Assembly (NCBI GenBank): GCA_021816545.1
Contig: JAKAXP010000083.1
Location: forward strand, 1 to 9,120
DNA: 9,120 bases
Direction of reading: 5' to 3'
Source: Bacteroidota bacterium
GTDB lineage: Bacteria > Bacteroidota > Bacteroidia > Bacteroidales > VadinHA17
Positions 1-5,186 of the stretch are shown here, one piece after another; the first letter of the stretch is position 1; each line of letters starts with the position of its first letter. Made by a program: the position numbers and the translations under genes. The notes beneath the pieces were generated by a model. It ran no database searches. It saw only the letters and a list, made by a program, of their open reading frames with translations, and was not told the DNA's origin.

Positions 1-1
1 T

Positions 2-52
2 ACGCCGAAGGTGATTGTGGTTCCTAACCGGATAGTAAATATTGTTTTATGA
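2..52 (+). CDS. possible 3' end of an upstream gene (partial)
   Basis: Frame 2 is open from the window edge to a TGA at 50-52, giving 16 residues ending in PNRIVNIVL. The TGA overlaps the first ATG of the M23 peptidase gene (ATGA at 49-52), an arrangement typical of translationally coupled Bacteroidota genes. Frame 1 is also open, but only to a TAA at 25-27, so it leaves a gap before the M23 gene. The visible piece is too short to identify the product, and its coding status is inferred only from the overlap and the plausible hydrophobic, beta-strand-like residue pattern. Confidence 0.4.
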   Translation, partial: TPKVIVVPNRIVNIVL

Positions 53-1329
53 TGATTCGATTTATTCTCGCATCCCTGGCTGCTGCCATAATGCTTACCA
101 CTGCTTCATGCACCCGGAGCGGGGCAGCCGAAAATGCGAAGCCGGAAGATGTTGCAGCTGCATCTGATACCGGATCGGTTAAGGACACCTACTCCGATTC
201 TGCTGCCACCGACTCAGGAAAAAATACTCTTTTCGGCATACCCCTTGACTCCTATAATATTACAACCGGCAAGGTTAAAAGAAACCAGTTCATTGCTTCT
301 ATACTGGCAGCTCAGGGGGTTGACTGGAATGACATTGAAAAGCTTCTGAATGACAACAGGGAGACCTTTGATCCCCGCAAGGTACGGACCGGCAGTTCCT
401 ATTCGGTCCTCACCTCGAAAGACACCCTCAACAGACCGGAGTACCTTATCTATCAGCATGATCCGAGGGTTGCCTATGTCTTTTCGCTGAAGGATACCCT
501 TGCCATTTACAGGCATGATGCAGAGATAAAGAGGCTGTTGCGCTATTCTTCCGGCACAATAAACACCTCGCTCTGGGAGGCGGCACAGGAAAACAACCTC
601 AATCCGAACCTCTCGGCAGAACTCTCAGAAATCTACGCATGGACTATTGACTTCTTCGGGCTGCAAAAAGGTGACAGGTTCAAGGTTATTTATGAGGAGG
701 ACTTCATTGGCGAGGAGTCTGTTGGCATCAGGCGCGTGCATGCTGCCGAGTTTGAGCATGCCGGAAGCACCATCTATGCCATCCCATTCATCCAGGACAG
801 TGTCATGTCATTCTTTGACACAACCGGTGCCAGCCTCAGGAAGGCTTTTCTGAAGGCACCGCTCCGCTATTCGAGAATCAGTTCCCGTTTCTCCGGTGGC
901 AGGATGCATCCCATCCTGAAGATTGTCAGGGCACATCACGGGGTGGATTATGCAGCACCACTTGGCACTCCCGTGCTGGCAATCGGCGACGGCAGGGTGA
1001 CAAGCACCGCATATGAAAACGGTTCGGGAAGGATTGTCAGGATAACCCACAACAGCGTATATTCCACGGCATACATGCATCTCTCGCGGTTCGGTCCGGG
1101 CATTGCATCAGGAGTATATGTGAAGCAGGGACAGGTGATCGGCTATGTGGGCAGCTCCGGCCTTTCAACAGGGCCTCATCTTGATTTCAGATTCTACAGG
1201 AACGGTTCTGCCATTGATCCTCTGAAGGTGGAGGCACCGCCGGTCAATCCGGTTGCCCCTGAAGCGATGGAGCAGTTCAGCAAGGTGGCAGATGGTTATA
1301 TCAATCTGCTGGCCACTATTAAATATTAA
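49..1329 (+). CDS. M23 family metallopeptidase, predicted lipoprotein
   Basis: Predicted peptidoglycan endopeptidase of the LytM/lysostaphin (M23) family, 426 aa, acting at the cell envelope. The N-terminus has a hydrophobic signal (about residues 4-20) ending in TTAS-Cys21, a loose lipobox suggesting lipidation. Residues about 30-65 are a low-complexity linker. Residues about 75-120 resemble an OapA/LysM-like wall-binding segment, and about 190-250 is the all-beta region (FFGLQKGDRFKVIYEED) typical of Bacteroidota M23 proteins. The catalytic domain is at about 272-395. It carries H296xxxD300 (zinc ligands), H344 in AYMHL (catalytic) and H377 in GPHLDF (catalytic). The third zinc ligand, the second His of HxH, is Asp379 here. 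Two consecutive ATGs (49 and 52) are possible starts; the first overlaps the possible upstream stop. It ends facing purN across facing repeat arrays. The family is clear; whether it is an active hydrolase or a regulatory, degenerate member is open because of Asp379. Confidence 0.93.
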   Translation: MMIRFILASLAAAIMLTTASCTRSGAAENAKPEDVAAASDTGSVKDTYSDSAATDSGKNTLFGIPLDSYNITTGKVKRNQFIASILAAQGVDWNDIEKLLNDNRETFDPRKVRTGSSYSVLTSKDTLNRPEYLIYQHDPRVAYVFSLKDTLAIYRHDAEIKRLLRYSSGTINTSLWEAAQENNLNPNLSAELSEIYAWTIDFFGLQKGDRFKVIYEEDFIGEESVGIRRVHAAEFEHAGSTIYAIPFIQDSVMSFFDTTGASLRKAFLKAPLRYSRISSRFSGGRMHPILKIVRAHHGVDYAAPLGTPVLAIGDGRVTSTAYENGSGRIVRITHNSVYSTAYMHLSRFGPGIASGVYVKQGQVIGYVGSSGLSTGPHLDFRFYRNGSAIDPLKVEAPPVNPVAPEAMEQFSKVADGYINLLATIKY

Positions 1330-1330
1330 A

Positions 1331-1358
1331 GGCAACAGGCAGTAGGCAGTAGGCAGTA
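1331..1358 (+). repeat. heptamer tandem array, left arm (4 units)
   Basis: Four contiguous 7-bp units: GGCAACA at 1331-1337, then three copies of GGCAGTA (1338-1344, 1345-1351, 1352-1358). It starts 2 nt after the M23 stop codon. The unit is nearly the reverse complement of the TTGCCTA unit in the array at 1408-1448 (GGCAGTA against GGCAATA), so the two arrays face each other. The array is noncoding on the plus strand and lies beyond the purN stop on the minus strand. Confidence 0.95.
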
Positions 1359-1407
1359 GTGAAAAACACTGCTGATCATGCAGTTACTAAATATATTGTC
1401 AACACTC

Positions 1408-1448
1408 TTGCCTATTGCCTATTGCCTATTGCCTATTGCCTATTGCCT
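1408..1448 (-). repeat. heptamer tandem array, right arm (5 units plus 6 nt)
   Basis: Five perfect copies of TTGCCTA (1408-1414, 1415-1421, 1422-1428, 1429-1435, 1436-1442), followed by six further matching bases (1443-1448). Read on the minus strand the unit is TAGGCAA. The array overlaps the 3' end of purN: the last four codons (Gly-Asn-Arg-Gln) and the TAG stop (1433-1435) are written in repeat units. All right-arm units are identical to each other, while the left arm differs from them at one position per unit, so each array appears to have been homogenised separately. Confidence 0.96.
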
Positions 1449-2014
1449 GCTCCAATCAGTACCTCCCCTATGACCCTCGGATAGTGCTCGTACTCCAGTG
1501 CATGTACCCGTGACGCCAGGGTGTCAACATCATCACCCGGAAGCACCGGACACCTGGCCTGGAAAATAATATCACCTGAATCATAGTGTTCATTCACAAA
1601 ATGAATGGTGATCCCGCTCTCGGTGCAGCCGGCTTCCAGCACGGCGCTGTGAACCCTGTCACCGTACATCCCCTTCCCCCCGAACCTCGGCAGCAGCGCC
1701 GGGTGTATATTGACAATTCTCCCGGGGAATGCCTCAATCACATCACCCGGAACAAGCCACAGGAACCCGGCCAGGACCACCAGGTCGGTCTCCCTTCTGC
1801 GCAGCATCATCAGCACCTCTCCTGTCTCATAAAATTGTGCCCGGTCGAAAAAAAACGCATCCACCCCGAGTGACGCAGCCCTTTCCAATACCTTCGCCTG
1901 AGGCTTGTTCGACAAAACGAGGGTTACTTTTGCATTTTTTTCGTTCGAAAAGTATCTGATGATGTTTTCGGCGTTCGTTCCGTTTCCTGATGCAAGTATT
2001 GATATGTGCTTCAT
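1433..2014 (-). CDS. purN: phosphoribosylglycinamide formyltransferase (GART)
   Basis: Transfers the formyl group of 10-formyl-tetrahydrofolate to GAR in the third step of de novo purine synthesis in the cytoplasm. With the start chosen at 2014 the protein is 193 aa, the usual family length. The N-terminus MKHISILASGNGTNAENI carries the phosphate-binding GxGTN-type loop at residues 10-14. The catalytic triad is visible as Asn102 and His104 (VNIHPALLPRFGGKG) and Asp145 (HYDSGDIIFQ), matching Asn106/His108/Asp144 of the E. coli enzyme. An upstream in-frame ATG at 2056 would add 14 residues (MPLRGSHKCCKGQK) that do not fit the family, so I reject it. Upstream on the minus strand, AAGGGCAG is at best a weak ribosome binding site. 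The final residues GNRQ and the stop are encoded inside a heptamer repeat array. It stands alone on this strand and diverges from acpP. Confidence 0.96.
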   Translation of the reverse strand: MKHISILASGNGTNAENIIRYFSNEKNAKVTLVLSNKPQAKVLERAASLGVDAFFFDRAQFYETGEVLMMLRRRETDLVVLAGFLWLVPGDVIEAFPGRIVNIHPALLPRFGGKGMYGDRVHSAVLEAGCTESGITIHFVNEHYDSGDIIFQARCPVLPGDDVDTLASRVHALEYEHYPRVIGEVLIGAGNRQ

Positions 2015-2092
2015 TTTCTGCCCTTTACAGCATTTATGGCTCCCCCGCAGCGGCACCTGAAAAAGAGCCTTAAATTGTTGTATTTCTTGGTA

Positions 2093-2124
2093 TTATATTA
2101 GCCGTCATGTAAATTTCCGGCAAA
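2093..2124 (-). promoter_or_regulatory. weak candidate purN promoter
   Basis: On the minus strand a TTTG (2124-2121) is followed after 20 nt by TAATATAA (2100-2093). The Bacteroidota vegetative consensus is TTTG near -33 and TAnnTTTG near -7. The upstream box and spacing fit, but the -7 box matches little beyond its TA. Transcription would start near 2086, about 70 nt before the purN ATG. Confidence 0.25.
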
Positions 2125-2127
2125 TTG

Positions 2128-2159
2128 TTTGAAAAATATGGTACAAATATATTTCTTTG
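2128..2159 (+). promoter_or_regulatory. candidate acpP operon promoter
   Basis: TTTG at 2128-2131 is separated by 20 nt from TTTCTTTG at 2152-2159. This fits the Bacteroidota -33 TTTG and -7 TAnnTTTG pattern except that the A of TA is T. A start near 2166 would leave a leader of about 34 nt before the acpP ATG at 2200. The -33 element sits back to back with a TTTG on the minus strand (2121-2124), forming the inverted repeat CAAA-TTG-TTTG. Confidence 0.35.
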
Positions 2160-2199
2160 CAGAGTTTTAAAAACGAGTATTAACGTAAAACTGATTGGT

Positions 2200-2436
2200 A
2201 TGTCTGACATTTCTACAAGAGTAAAGAAAATCATCGTTGAGAAGCTTGGCGTTGATGAAGCAGAGGTTACTCCCGAAGCACATTTCACTAATGACCTTGG
2301 CGCAGACTCTCTTGACACTGTCGAGCTGATCATGGAATTCGAAAAGGAATTCAACATTGGAATTCCTGATGATCAGGCAGAAAGCATTAGCACAGTAGGC
2401 GAAGCCATTAAGTATATTGAGGAAAACGCCAAGTAG
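2200..2436 (+). CDS. acpP: acyl carrier protein
   Basis: Carries growing acyl chains on a 4'-phosphopantetheine arm during type II fatty-acid synthesis in the cytoplasm. It is 78 aa, the normal length, small and acidic. The attachment serine is Ser37 in the invariant DSL motif (GADSLDTVEL), and helix III/IV features (FNIGIPDDQAESISTVGEAI) follow in order. The start is ATG at 2200 (MSDISTRVKKII), which matches the family N-terminus. The frame stays open upstream to a TTG at 2125, but those 25 residues do not look like acyl carrier protein and overlap the promoter region. fabF follows 19 nt downstream on the same strand, so carrier and condensing enzyme are probably co-transcribed. Confidence 0.98.
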   Translation: MSDISTRVKKIIVEKLGVDEAEVTPEAHFTNDLGADSLDTVELIMEFEKEFNIGIPDDQAESISTVGEAIKYIEENAK

Positions 2437-2455
2437 TTATCTCTGATAACCTGAC

Positions 2456-3703
2456 ATGAGGCGTGTAGTAGTTACCGGGATGGGGGCATTGACCCCCATC
2501 GGCAACAATCTGCAGGATTTCTGGAAAGGTCTTGTGGATGGAGTCAGCGGAGCTGGGCTTATAACCCATTTTGACACATCCAAATTCAAGACCAGGTTTG
2601 CCTGTGAGATCAAGAATTATGATCCTGCCAACCACTTTGACAGGAAGGAATCGCGAAAAATGGACCGTTATACCCAGTACGCACATGTTGCGGCAGAGGA
2701 AGCGGTTAAAGACGCTGCCCTTGATCCGGATGCCACAGACAAAGACCGTTCCGGCGTAATCTGGGCCTCAGGCATTGGCGGGATAGAGACTATCCTGGAG
2801 GAAGTCAAGGGGTTTGTAACGGGTGATGGTACTCCCCGTTTCAGCCCTTTCTTTATACCCAAAATGATAAGTGACATTGCCGCAGGAATGCTCTCCATCA
2901 GGTATGGCTTCCGCGGACCCAATTTTGCCACTGTCTCAGCCTGTGCATCATCAACAAATGCTATAATTGATGCCTATTATTACATCCTTCTCGGGAAGGC
3001 TGATCTTTTCATTGCCGGAGGATCAGAGGCATCCATCAACCCGCCCGGAATAGGTGGCTTCAACTCCATGCAGGCCATGTCAACCAACAATGAGGAATAT
3101 GCCACTGCATCTCGTCCGTTTGATGTAACCCGTGACGGGTTTGTCATCGGTGAAGGTGCCGGTGCTCTCATTCTGGAGGAGCTTGAACATGCAAAAGCCA
3201 GGGGTGCCAGGATCTATGCAGAAGTAATCGGCTCCGGCCTTACTGCTGACGCATATCACATTACCGCACCTCATCCAGACGGCATGGGAGCCATCAATGT
3301 GATGAAGCAGGCCATTGCAGAAGCCGGGCTGCAGCCAACCGATGTTGATTACATCAACGTACACGGAACTTCCACACCGCTGGGTGATATCGCAGAGACA
3401 AAGGCGATCATTACTCTTTTCGGCGAACATGCCTACAAGCTGAACATCAGCGCAACAAAATCGATGACAGGCCATCTGCTTGGCGCCGCCGGTGCCGTGG
3501 AAGCAATTGCAACCATCATGGCTGTAGGCAATGACATCGTTCCGCCCACTATAAACTTCAGGAACCCTGATCCGGCAATAGACCAGAACCTGAACCTTAC
3601 GCTGAACAAGGCACAGCAGAGACCCATCAGGGTGGCACTGAGCAACAACTTCGGCTTTGGCGGGCATAACGCTTCAATTCTGGTCAGGAAATTCGAAGAA
3701 TAG
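2456..3703 (+). CDS. fabF: beta-ketoacyl-ACP synthase II
   Basis: Catalyses decarboxylative Claisen condensation of malonyl-ACP with acyl-ACP, elongating fatty acids in the cytoplasm using the product of the adjacent acpP. It is 415 aa, full family length, with a thiolase fold. The active-site residues fall at the canonical positions: Cys163 (SACASST), His303 (NVHGTSTPLGD), Lys335 (SATKSMTGH) and His340. The C-terminal glycine-rich loop NNFGFGGHN (residues 397-405) is present. The Cys-His-His triad marks a KAS I/II enzyme rather than FabH (Cys-His-Asn). The ATG at 2456 gives MRRVVVTGMGALTPIG, the usual N-terminus. The TAG stop (3701-3703) shares its last base with the GTG start of rnc, suggesting coupled translation. 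Confidence 0.98.
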   Translation: MRRVVVTGMGALTPIGNNLQDFWKGLVDGVSGAGLITHFDTSKFKTRFACEIKNYDPANHFDRKESRKMDRYTQYAHVAAEEAVKDAALDPDATDKDRSGVIWASGIGGIETILEEVKGFVTGDGTPRFSPFFIPKMISDIAAGMLSIRYGFRGPNFATVSACASSTNAIIDAYYYILLGKADLFIAGGSEASINPPGIGGFNSMQAMSTNNEEYATASRPFDVTRDGFVIGEGAGALILEELEHAKARGARIYAEVIGSGLTADAYHITAPHPDGMGAINVMKQAIAEAGLQPTDVDYINVHGTSTPLGDIAETKAIITLFGEHAYKLNISATKSMTGHLLGAAGAVEAIATIMAVGNDIVPPTINFRNPDPAIDQNLNLTLNKAQQRPIRVALSNNFGFGGHNASILVRKFEE

Positions 3704-4440
3704 TGTTCCTGCTTAACAGGAAGAAGAACAACACCCTTATACACGACCGGGGCAACTTCCGGTCGGAGCTCAAGAAACTTCTCGGTTTCCGTCCCCTTAA
3801 CCTCAGGCTGTATGAAATGGCTTTCATACACCGTTCCGCAACCTATACCCTCCCGGACGGGGTAAGAATCAACAATGAACGTCTTGAATACCTCGGTGAT
3901 GCCATTATTGACAGCATCCTTTCCGACTATCTTTTCCGTCTTTACCCTGAGGCTTCAGAAGGGTTTCTGACAAAAACCCGGGCACGGATCGTCAACCGCG
4001 AGACCCTTAACAATCTGGGCACGGCCATGGGTATTGACAGGCTGATAGTTTCAAATCTTGCCCCCTCCGATTCACCGCGGAATCTATACGGAAATGCCGT
4101 GGAGGCACTCGTGGGGGCACTGTTCATTGATACCGGATATGACCGCACCCGTAAATTTTTCATCGAAAGGGGCCTGAAGAAACACCTTAACCTTACTGCA
4201 GTACTCTCAGCCGAGACTGATTACAAGAGCCTGATCCTTGAATATTGCCAGAAGAACAAACAAAAGCTTAACTTCACGTCACGGGAAAAAGCTTCTGGCG
4301 CAGGCACACAGCCCCTGTTTACCGTGACGCTGGAGATCAACGGCGAGGAAATCACCCGGGGCGAAGGTTCCACCAAGAAGGAAGCAGAACAGGAAGCGTC
4401 AATGGCTGCCCTTAACAAGCTCGGGCTGATGAAAAAATGA
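3703..4440 (+). CDS. rnc: ribonuclease III
   Basis: Double-stranded-RNA endonuclease that processes rRNA precursors and structured mRNAs as a homodimer. It is 245 aa. The nuclease domain (about residues 20-165) has the signature NERLEYLGD, giving Glu59 and Asp66 (E. coli Glu38 and Asp45), and the second metal-site segment GNAVEALVGALF with Glu134 (E. coli Glu117). The residue equivalent to E. coli Asp114 is Asn131. A double-stranded-RNA binding domain covers about 172-242 and ends with the canonical GEGSTKKEAEQEAS loop and helix. The start is a GTG (3703-3705) overlapping the fabF stop by one base (TAGTG). No ATG lies nearby before the conserved region; the first in-frame ATG is about residue 39, inside the nuclease domain. 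The stop overlaps the next gene by 4 nt (ATGA). This looks like a complete enzyme. Confidence 0.97.
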   Translation: MFLLNRKKNNTLIHDRGNFRSELKKLLGFRPLNLRLYEMAFIHRSATYTLPDGVRINNERLEYLGDAIIDSILSDYLFRLYPEASEGFLTKTRARIVNRETLNNLGTAMGIDRLIVSNLAPSDSPRNLYGNAVEALVGALFIDTGYDRTRKFFIERGLKKHLNLTAVLSAETDYKSLILEYCQKNKQKLNFTSREKASGAGTQPLFTVTLEINGEEITRGEGSTKKEAEQEASMAALNKLGLMKK

Positions 4441-4871
4441 GCAGTAAGAAGAAAATCACACGGCACGCTATCGAAAGCGCAGAACCGCAACCTTTCCATT
4501 TCCTCGGGGTAGTTGCTTCCGAGCCTGACTACCGCCTTTCAGTGATGATTAACCTTCACCTGGGATGTGACCTCAGGAAATGCAGTGATGAAATTACACT
4601 TGCCACCCCTGCGGGGACCAGGGTATTTTCACGGTTCACTCCGGATAATCTTGCCTTTACACTTGTATCAAACCGCAGCGGTTCAAACGTCTTGATCCGC
4701 AAGCTGAAAAGCATTGATTTTCTGATTATCCCGGGAACCGGACAAAAGAAGGAAAGGAAAGAGGCGGAACTTATGGCCGCATCACTCAGGGAGATCCCTG
4801 AAATTACGGCCGTATTCATTTTCGACAGCAGGGAAATCAGCGACAGGAACCTTGCAATGCTTTTACTTTAG
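4437..4871 (+). CDS. IPExxxVDY family protein (function unknown)
   Basis: A 144-aa soluble protein matching the Bacteroidota-restricted IPExxxVDY family, commonly found just after rnc. Visible family hallmarks are an aromatic N-terminal strand (FHFLGVV, 20-26), DYRLSVMIN-LHLGCDL (31-46), the segment SRFTPDNLAFTLVSNRSG (65-82), KSIDFLIIPG (91-100), and the name motif as IPEITAV (120-126). The usual DY after the valine is replaced by FI here. The N-terminal tail (about residues 1-15) is basic and charged. There is no signal peptide or membrane segment. ATG at 4437 overlaps the rnc stop (ATGA), so its synthesis is probably coupled to RNase III. Function is unknown; position suggests a link to RNA processing or simply co-expression with the fatty-acid genes. 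In related genomes pyruvate kinase often follows, but here a 315-bp gap and a two-component system follow. Confidence 0.88.
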   Translation: MSSKKKITRHAIESAEPQPFHFLGVVASEPDYRLSVMINLHLGCDLRKCSDEITLATPAGTRVFSRFTPDNLAFTLVSNRSGSNVLIRKLKSIDFLIIPGTGQKKERKEAELMAASLREIPEITAVFIFDSREISDRNLAMLLL

Positions 4872-4875
4872 CCTT

Positions 4876-4912
4876 ATACCGGCAAAGACGGTTACCCTCC
4901 TTCACCCGGTAT
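4876..4912 (+). terminator. stem-loop after the acpP-rnc cluster
   Basis: ATACCGG (4876-4882) pairs perfectly with CCGGTAT (4906-4912) around a 23-nt loop, starting 4 nt after the last stop codon of the cluster. It is followed by TAAAAAGG rather than a U-run, so it fits a 3'-end stabilising or pausing hairpin better than a classic intrinsic terminator. A second hairpin follows at 4922-4949. Confidence 0.4.
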
Positions 4913-4921
4913 TAAAAAGGA

Positions 4922-4949
4922 AAGAGGAGACAATCTCTCGCCTCCTCTT
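4922..4949. terminator. purine/pyrimidine stem-loop, possible terminator
   Basis: AAGAGGAG (4922-4929) and CTCCTCTT (4942-4949) form a perfect 8-bp stem with a 12-nt loop. An alternative inner pairing is GAGA (4927-4930) with TCTC (4934-4937). On the plus strand the stem is followed by CAGTGTTAACC, with no U-run. On the minus strand it is followed by CTTTCCTTTTT, which is U-rich. It precedes the 17-nt element at 4958-4974 by 8 nt. Confidence 0.4.
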
Positions 4950-4957
4950 CAGTGTTA

Positions 4958-4974
4958 ACCCTAAAACTAACCTA
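4958..4974 (+). repeat. 17-nt intergenic element, copy 1
   Basis: ACCCTAAAACTAACCTA. The same 17 bases with one change (A to G at position 6) occur on the minus strand at 7492-7508, also in an intergenic region and also within 10 nt of a strong hairpin. Here it is followed by ACCTATGAAAAAAACT, so an ATG (4979) lies 4 nt after the element. Sequence alone cannot say whether it is an RNA leader element, a protein-binding site or a dispersed repeat. Confidence 0.55.
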
Positions 4975-4978
4975 ACCT

Positions 4979-5005
4979 ATGAAAAAAACTCCATTAACGT
5001 TATAA
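4979..5005 (+). other. 8-codon mini-ORF after the 17-nt element
   Basis: ATG AAA AAA ACT opens a frame reading MKKTPLTL and ends at TAA (5003-5005). The Met-Lys-Lys-Thr beginning resembles the start of an exported protein, as though a leader-plus-start cassette had been left without its gene. It could equally be a regulatory leader peptide or chance. No ribosome binding site of the AGGAG type is visible just upstream. Confidence 0.2.
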
Positions 5006-5066
5006 CAATTATCGTGCCATAACTGATGCAAATATCAAACTTTTTTTGCGACGTTATTCTTAAGGT

Positions 5067-5098
5067 AATGTTAATATATTGATTTTTAACATTTTTTT
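5067..5098 (+). terminator. AT-only inverted repeat followed by T-run
   Basis: AATGTTAA (5067-5074) and TTAACATT (5086-5093) form a perfect 8-bp inverted repeat with an 11-nt spacer, followed by further T to 5098. The shape is that of an intrinsic terminator, but the stem has only one G-C pair and would be weak. A DNA-level operator for a dimeric regulator is an equal alternative. Confidence 0.3.
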
Positions 5099-5129
5099 AA
5101 TATTTTGGGGTTGTTACATTGCTGAAACC

Positions 5130-5145
5130 AGTTAAAATTAGTTAA
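5130..5145 (+). promoter_or_regulatory. tandem AGTTAA half-sites with 10-bp spacing
   Basis: AGTTAA occurs at 5130-5135 and again at 5140-5145, exactly one helical turn apart, about 42 nt upstream of the rprX start codon. OmpR-family response regulators typically bind as head-to-tail dimers to direct repeats spaced by 10-11 bp. The encoded RprY-like regulator is of that family, so this is a candidate autoregulatory site. In AT-rich DNA such a pair can also arise by chance. Confidence 0.3.
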
Positions 5146-5171
5146 GTCTATGTATTAAGGTTTTAACAGAC

Positions 5172-5179
5172 TATTTTTG
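5172..5179 (+). promoter_or_regulatory. candidate -7 box of the rprXY promoter
   Basis: TATTTTTG matches the Bacteroidota -7 consensus TAnnTTTG perfectly. No TTTG is seen about 19-23 nt upstream, so the -33 element is missing or diverged, which is compatible with an activated promoter. The box ends 7 nt before the ATG at 5187. If it is used, the transcript would be leaderless or nearly so. Confidence 0.35.
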
Positions 5180-5186
5180 CCACATA

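Larger units (their letters stand above)
1331..1448 (+). terminator. long stem-loop from facing heptamer arrays; possible terminator
   Basis: The GGCAGTA array (1331-1358) can pair with the TTGCCTA array (1408-1448) around a loop of about 49 nt, giving a stem of about 28 bp in several registers. The loop holds two small hairpins: AGTG-AAAAA-CACT (1358-1370) and CTGC-TGATCAT-GCAG (1369-1383). In a plus-strand RNA the variable base of each unit forms a G-U wobble, so the stem is almost continuous. In a minus-strand RNA the same positions are A-C mismatches every 7 nt. The site between convergent genes suggests transcript-end formation or 3'-end protection. There is no U-run, so intrinsic termination is only an inference. 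Confidence 0.4.
4872..5186 (+). other. 315-bp noncoding gap upstream of rprX
   Basis: The first third contains two hairpins and the 17-nt element described separately. From about 4980 to 5186 the DNA is markedly AT-rich with T-runs (5040-5047, 5083-5087, 5092-5098). It includes an AT-only inverted repeat, a tandem AGTTAA pair and a TAnnTTTG box just before the rprX start. I see no gene of reasonable length or tRNA in it. It most likely holds the end of the upstream transcript and the promoter and operator region of rprXY. Confidence 0.7.

Noticed and set aside
1330..1448. CRISPR-like or phage attachment interpretation of the repeats
   Set aside because: Units are 7 bp, contiguous and without spacers, and no integrase or cas gene is nearby.
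2015..2056. Upstream ATG giving a 14-residue extension of PurN
   Set aside because: The extension (MPLRGSHKCCKGQK) precedes the exact family start MKHISILASG and has no counterpart in known PurN proteins.
2125..2199. TTG-initiated 25-residue N-terminal extension of acpP
   Set aside because: The residues do not fit acyl carrier protein and cover the likely promoter; ATG at 2200 gives the family N-terminus and length.
3080..3667. 195-codon open frame on the minus strand inside fabF
   Set aside because: It lies wholly antisense to a fully conserved fabF with intact active-site residues; the translation shows no family features and is a frame shadow.
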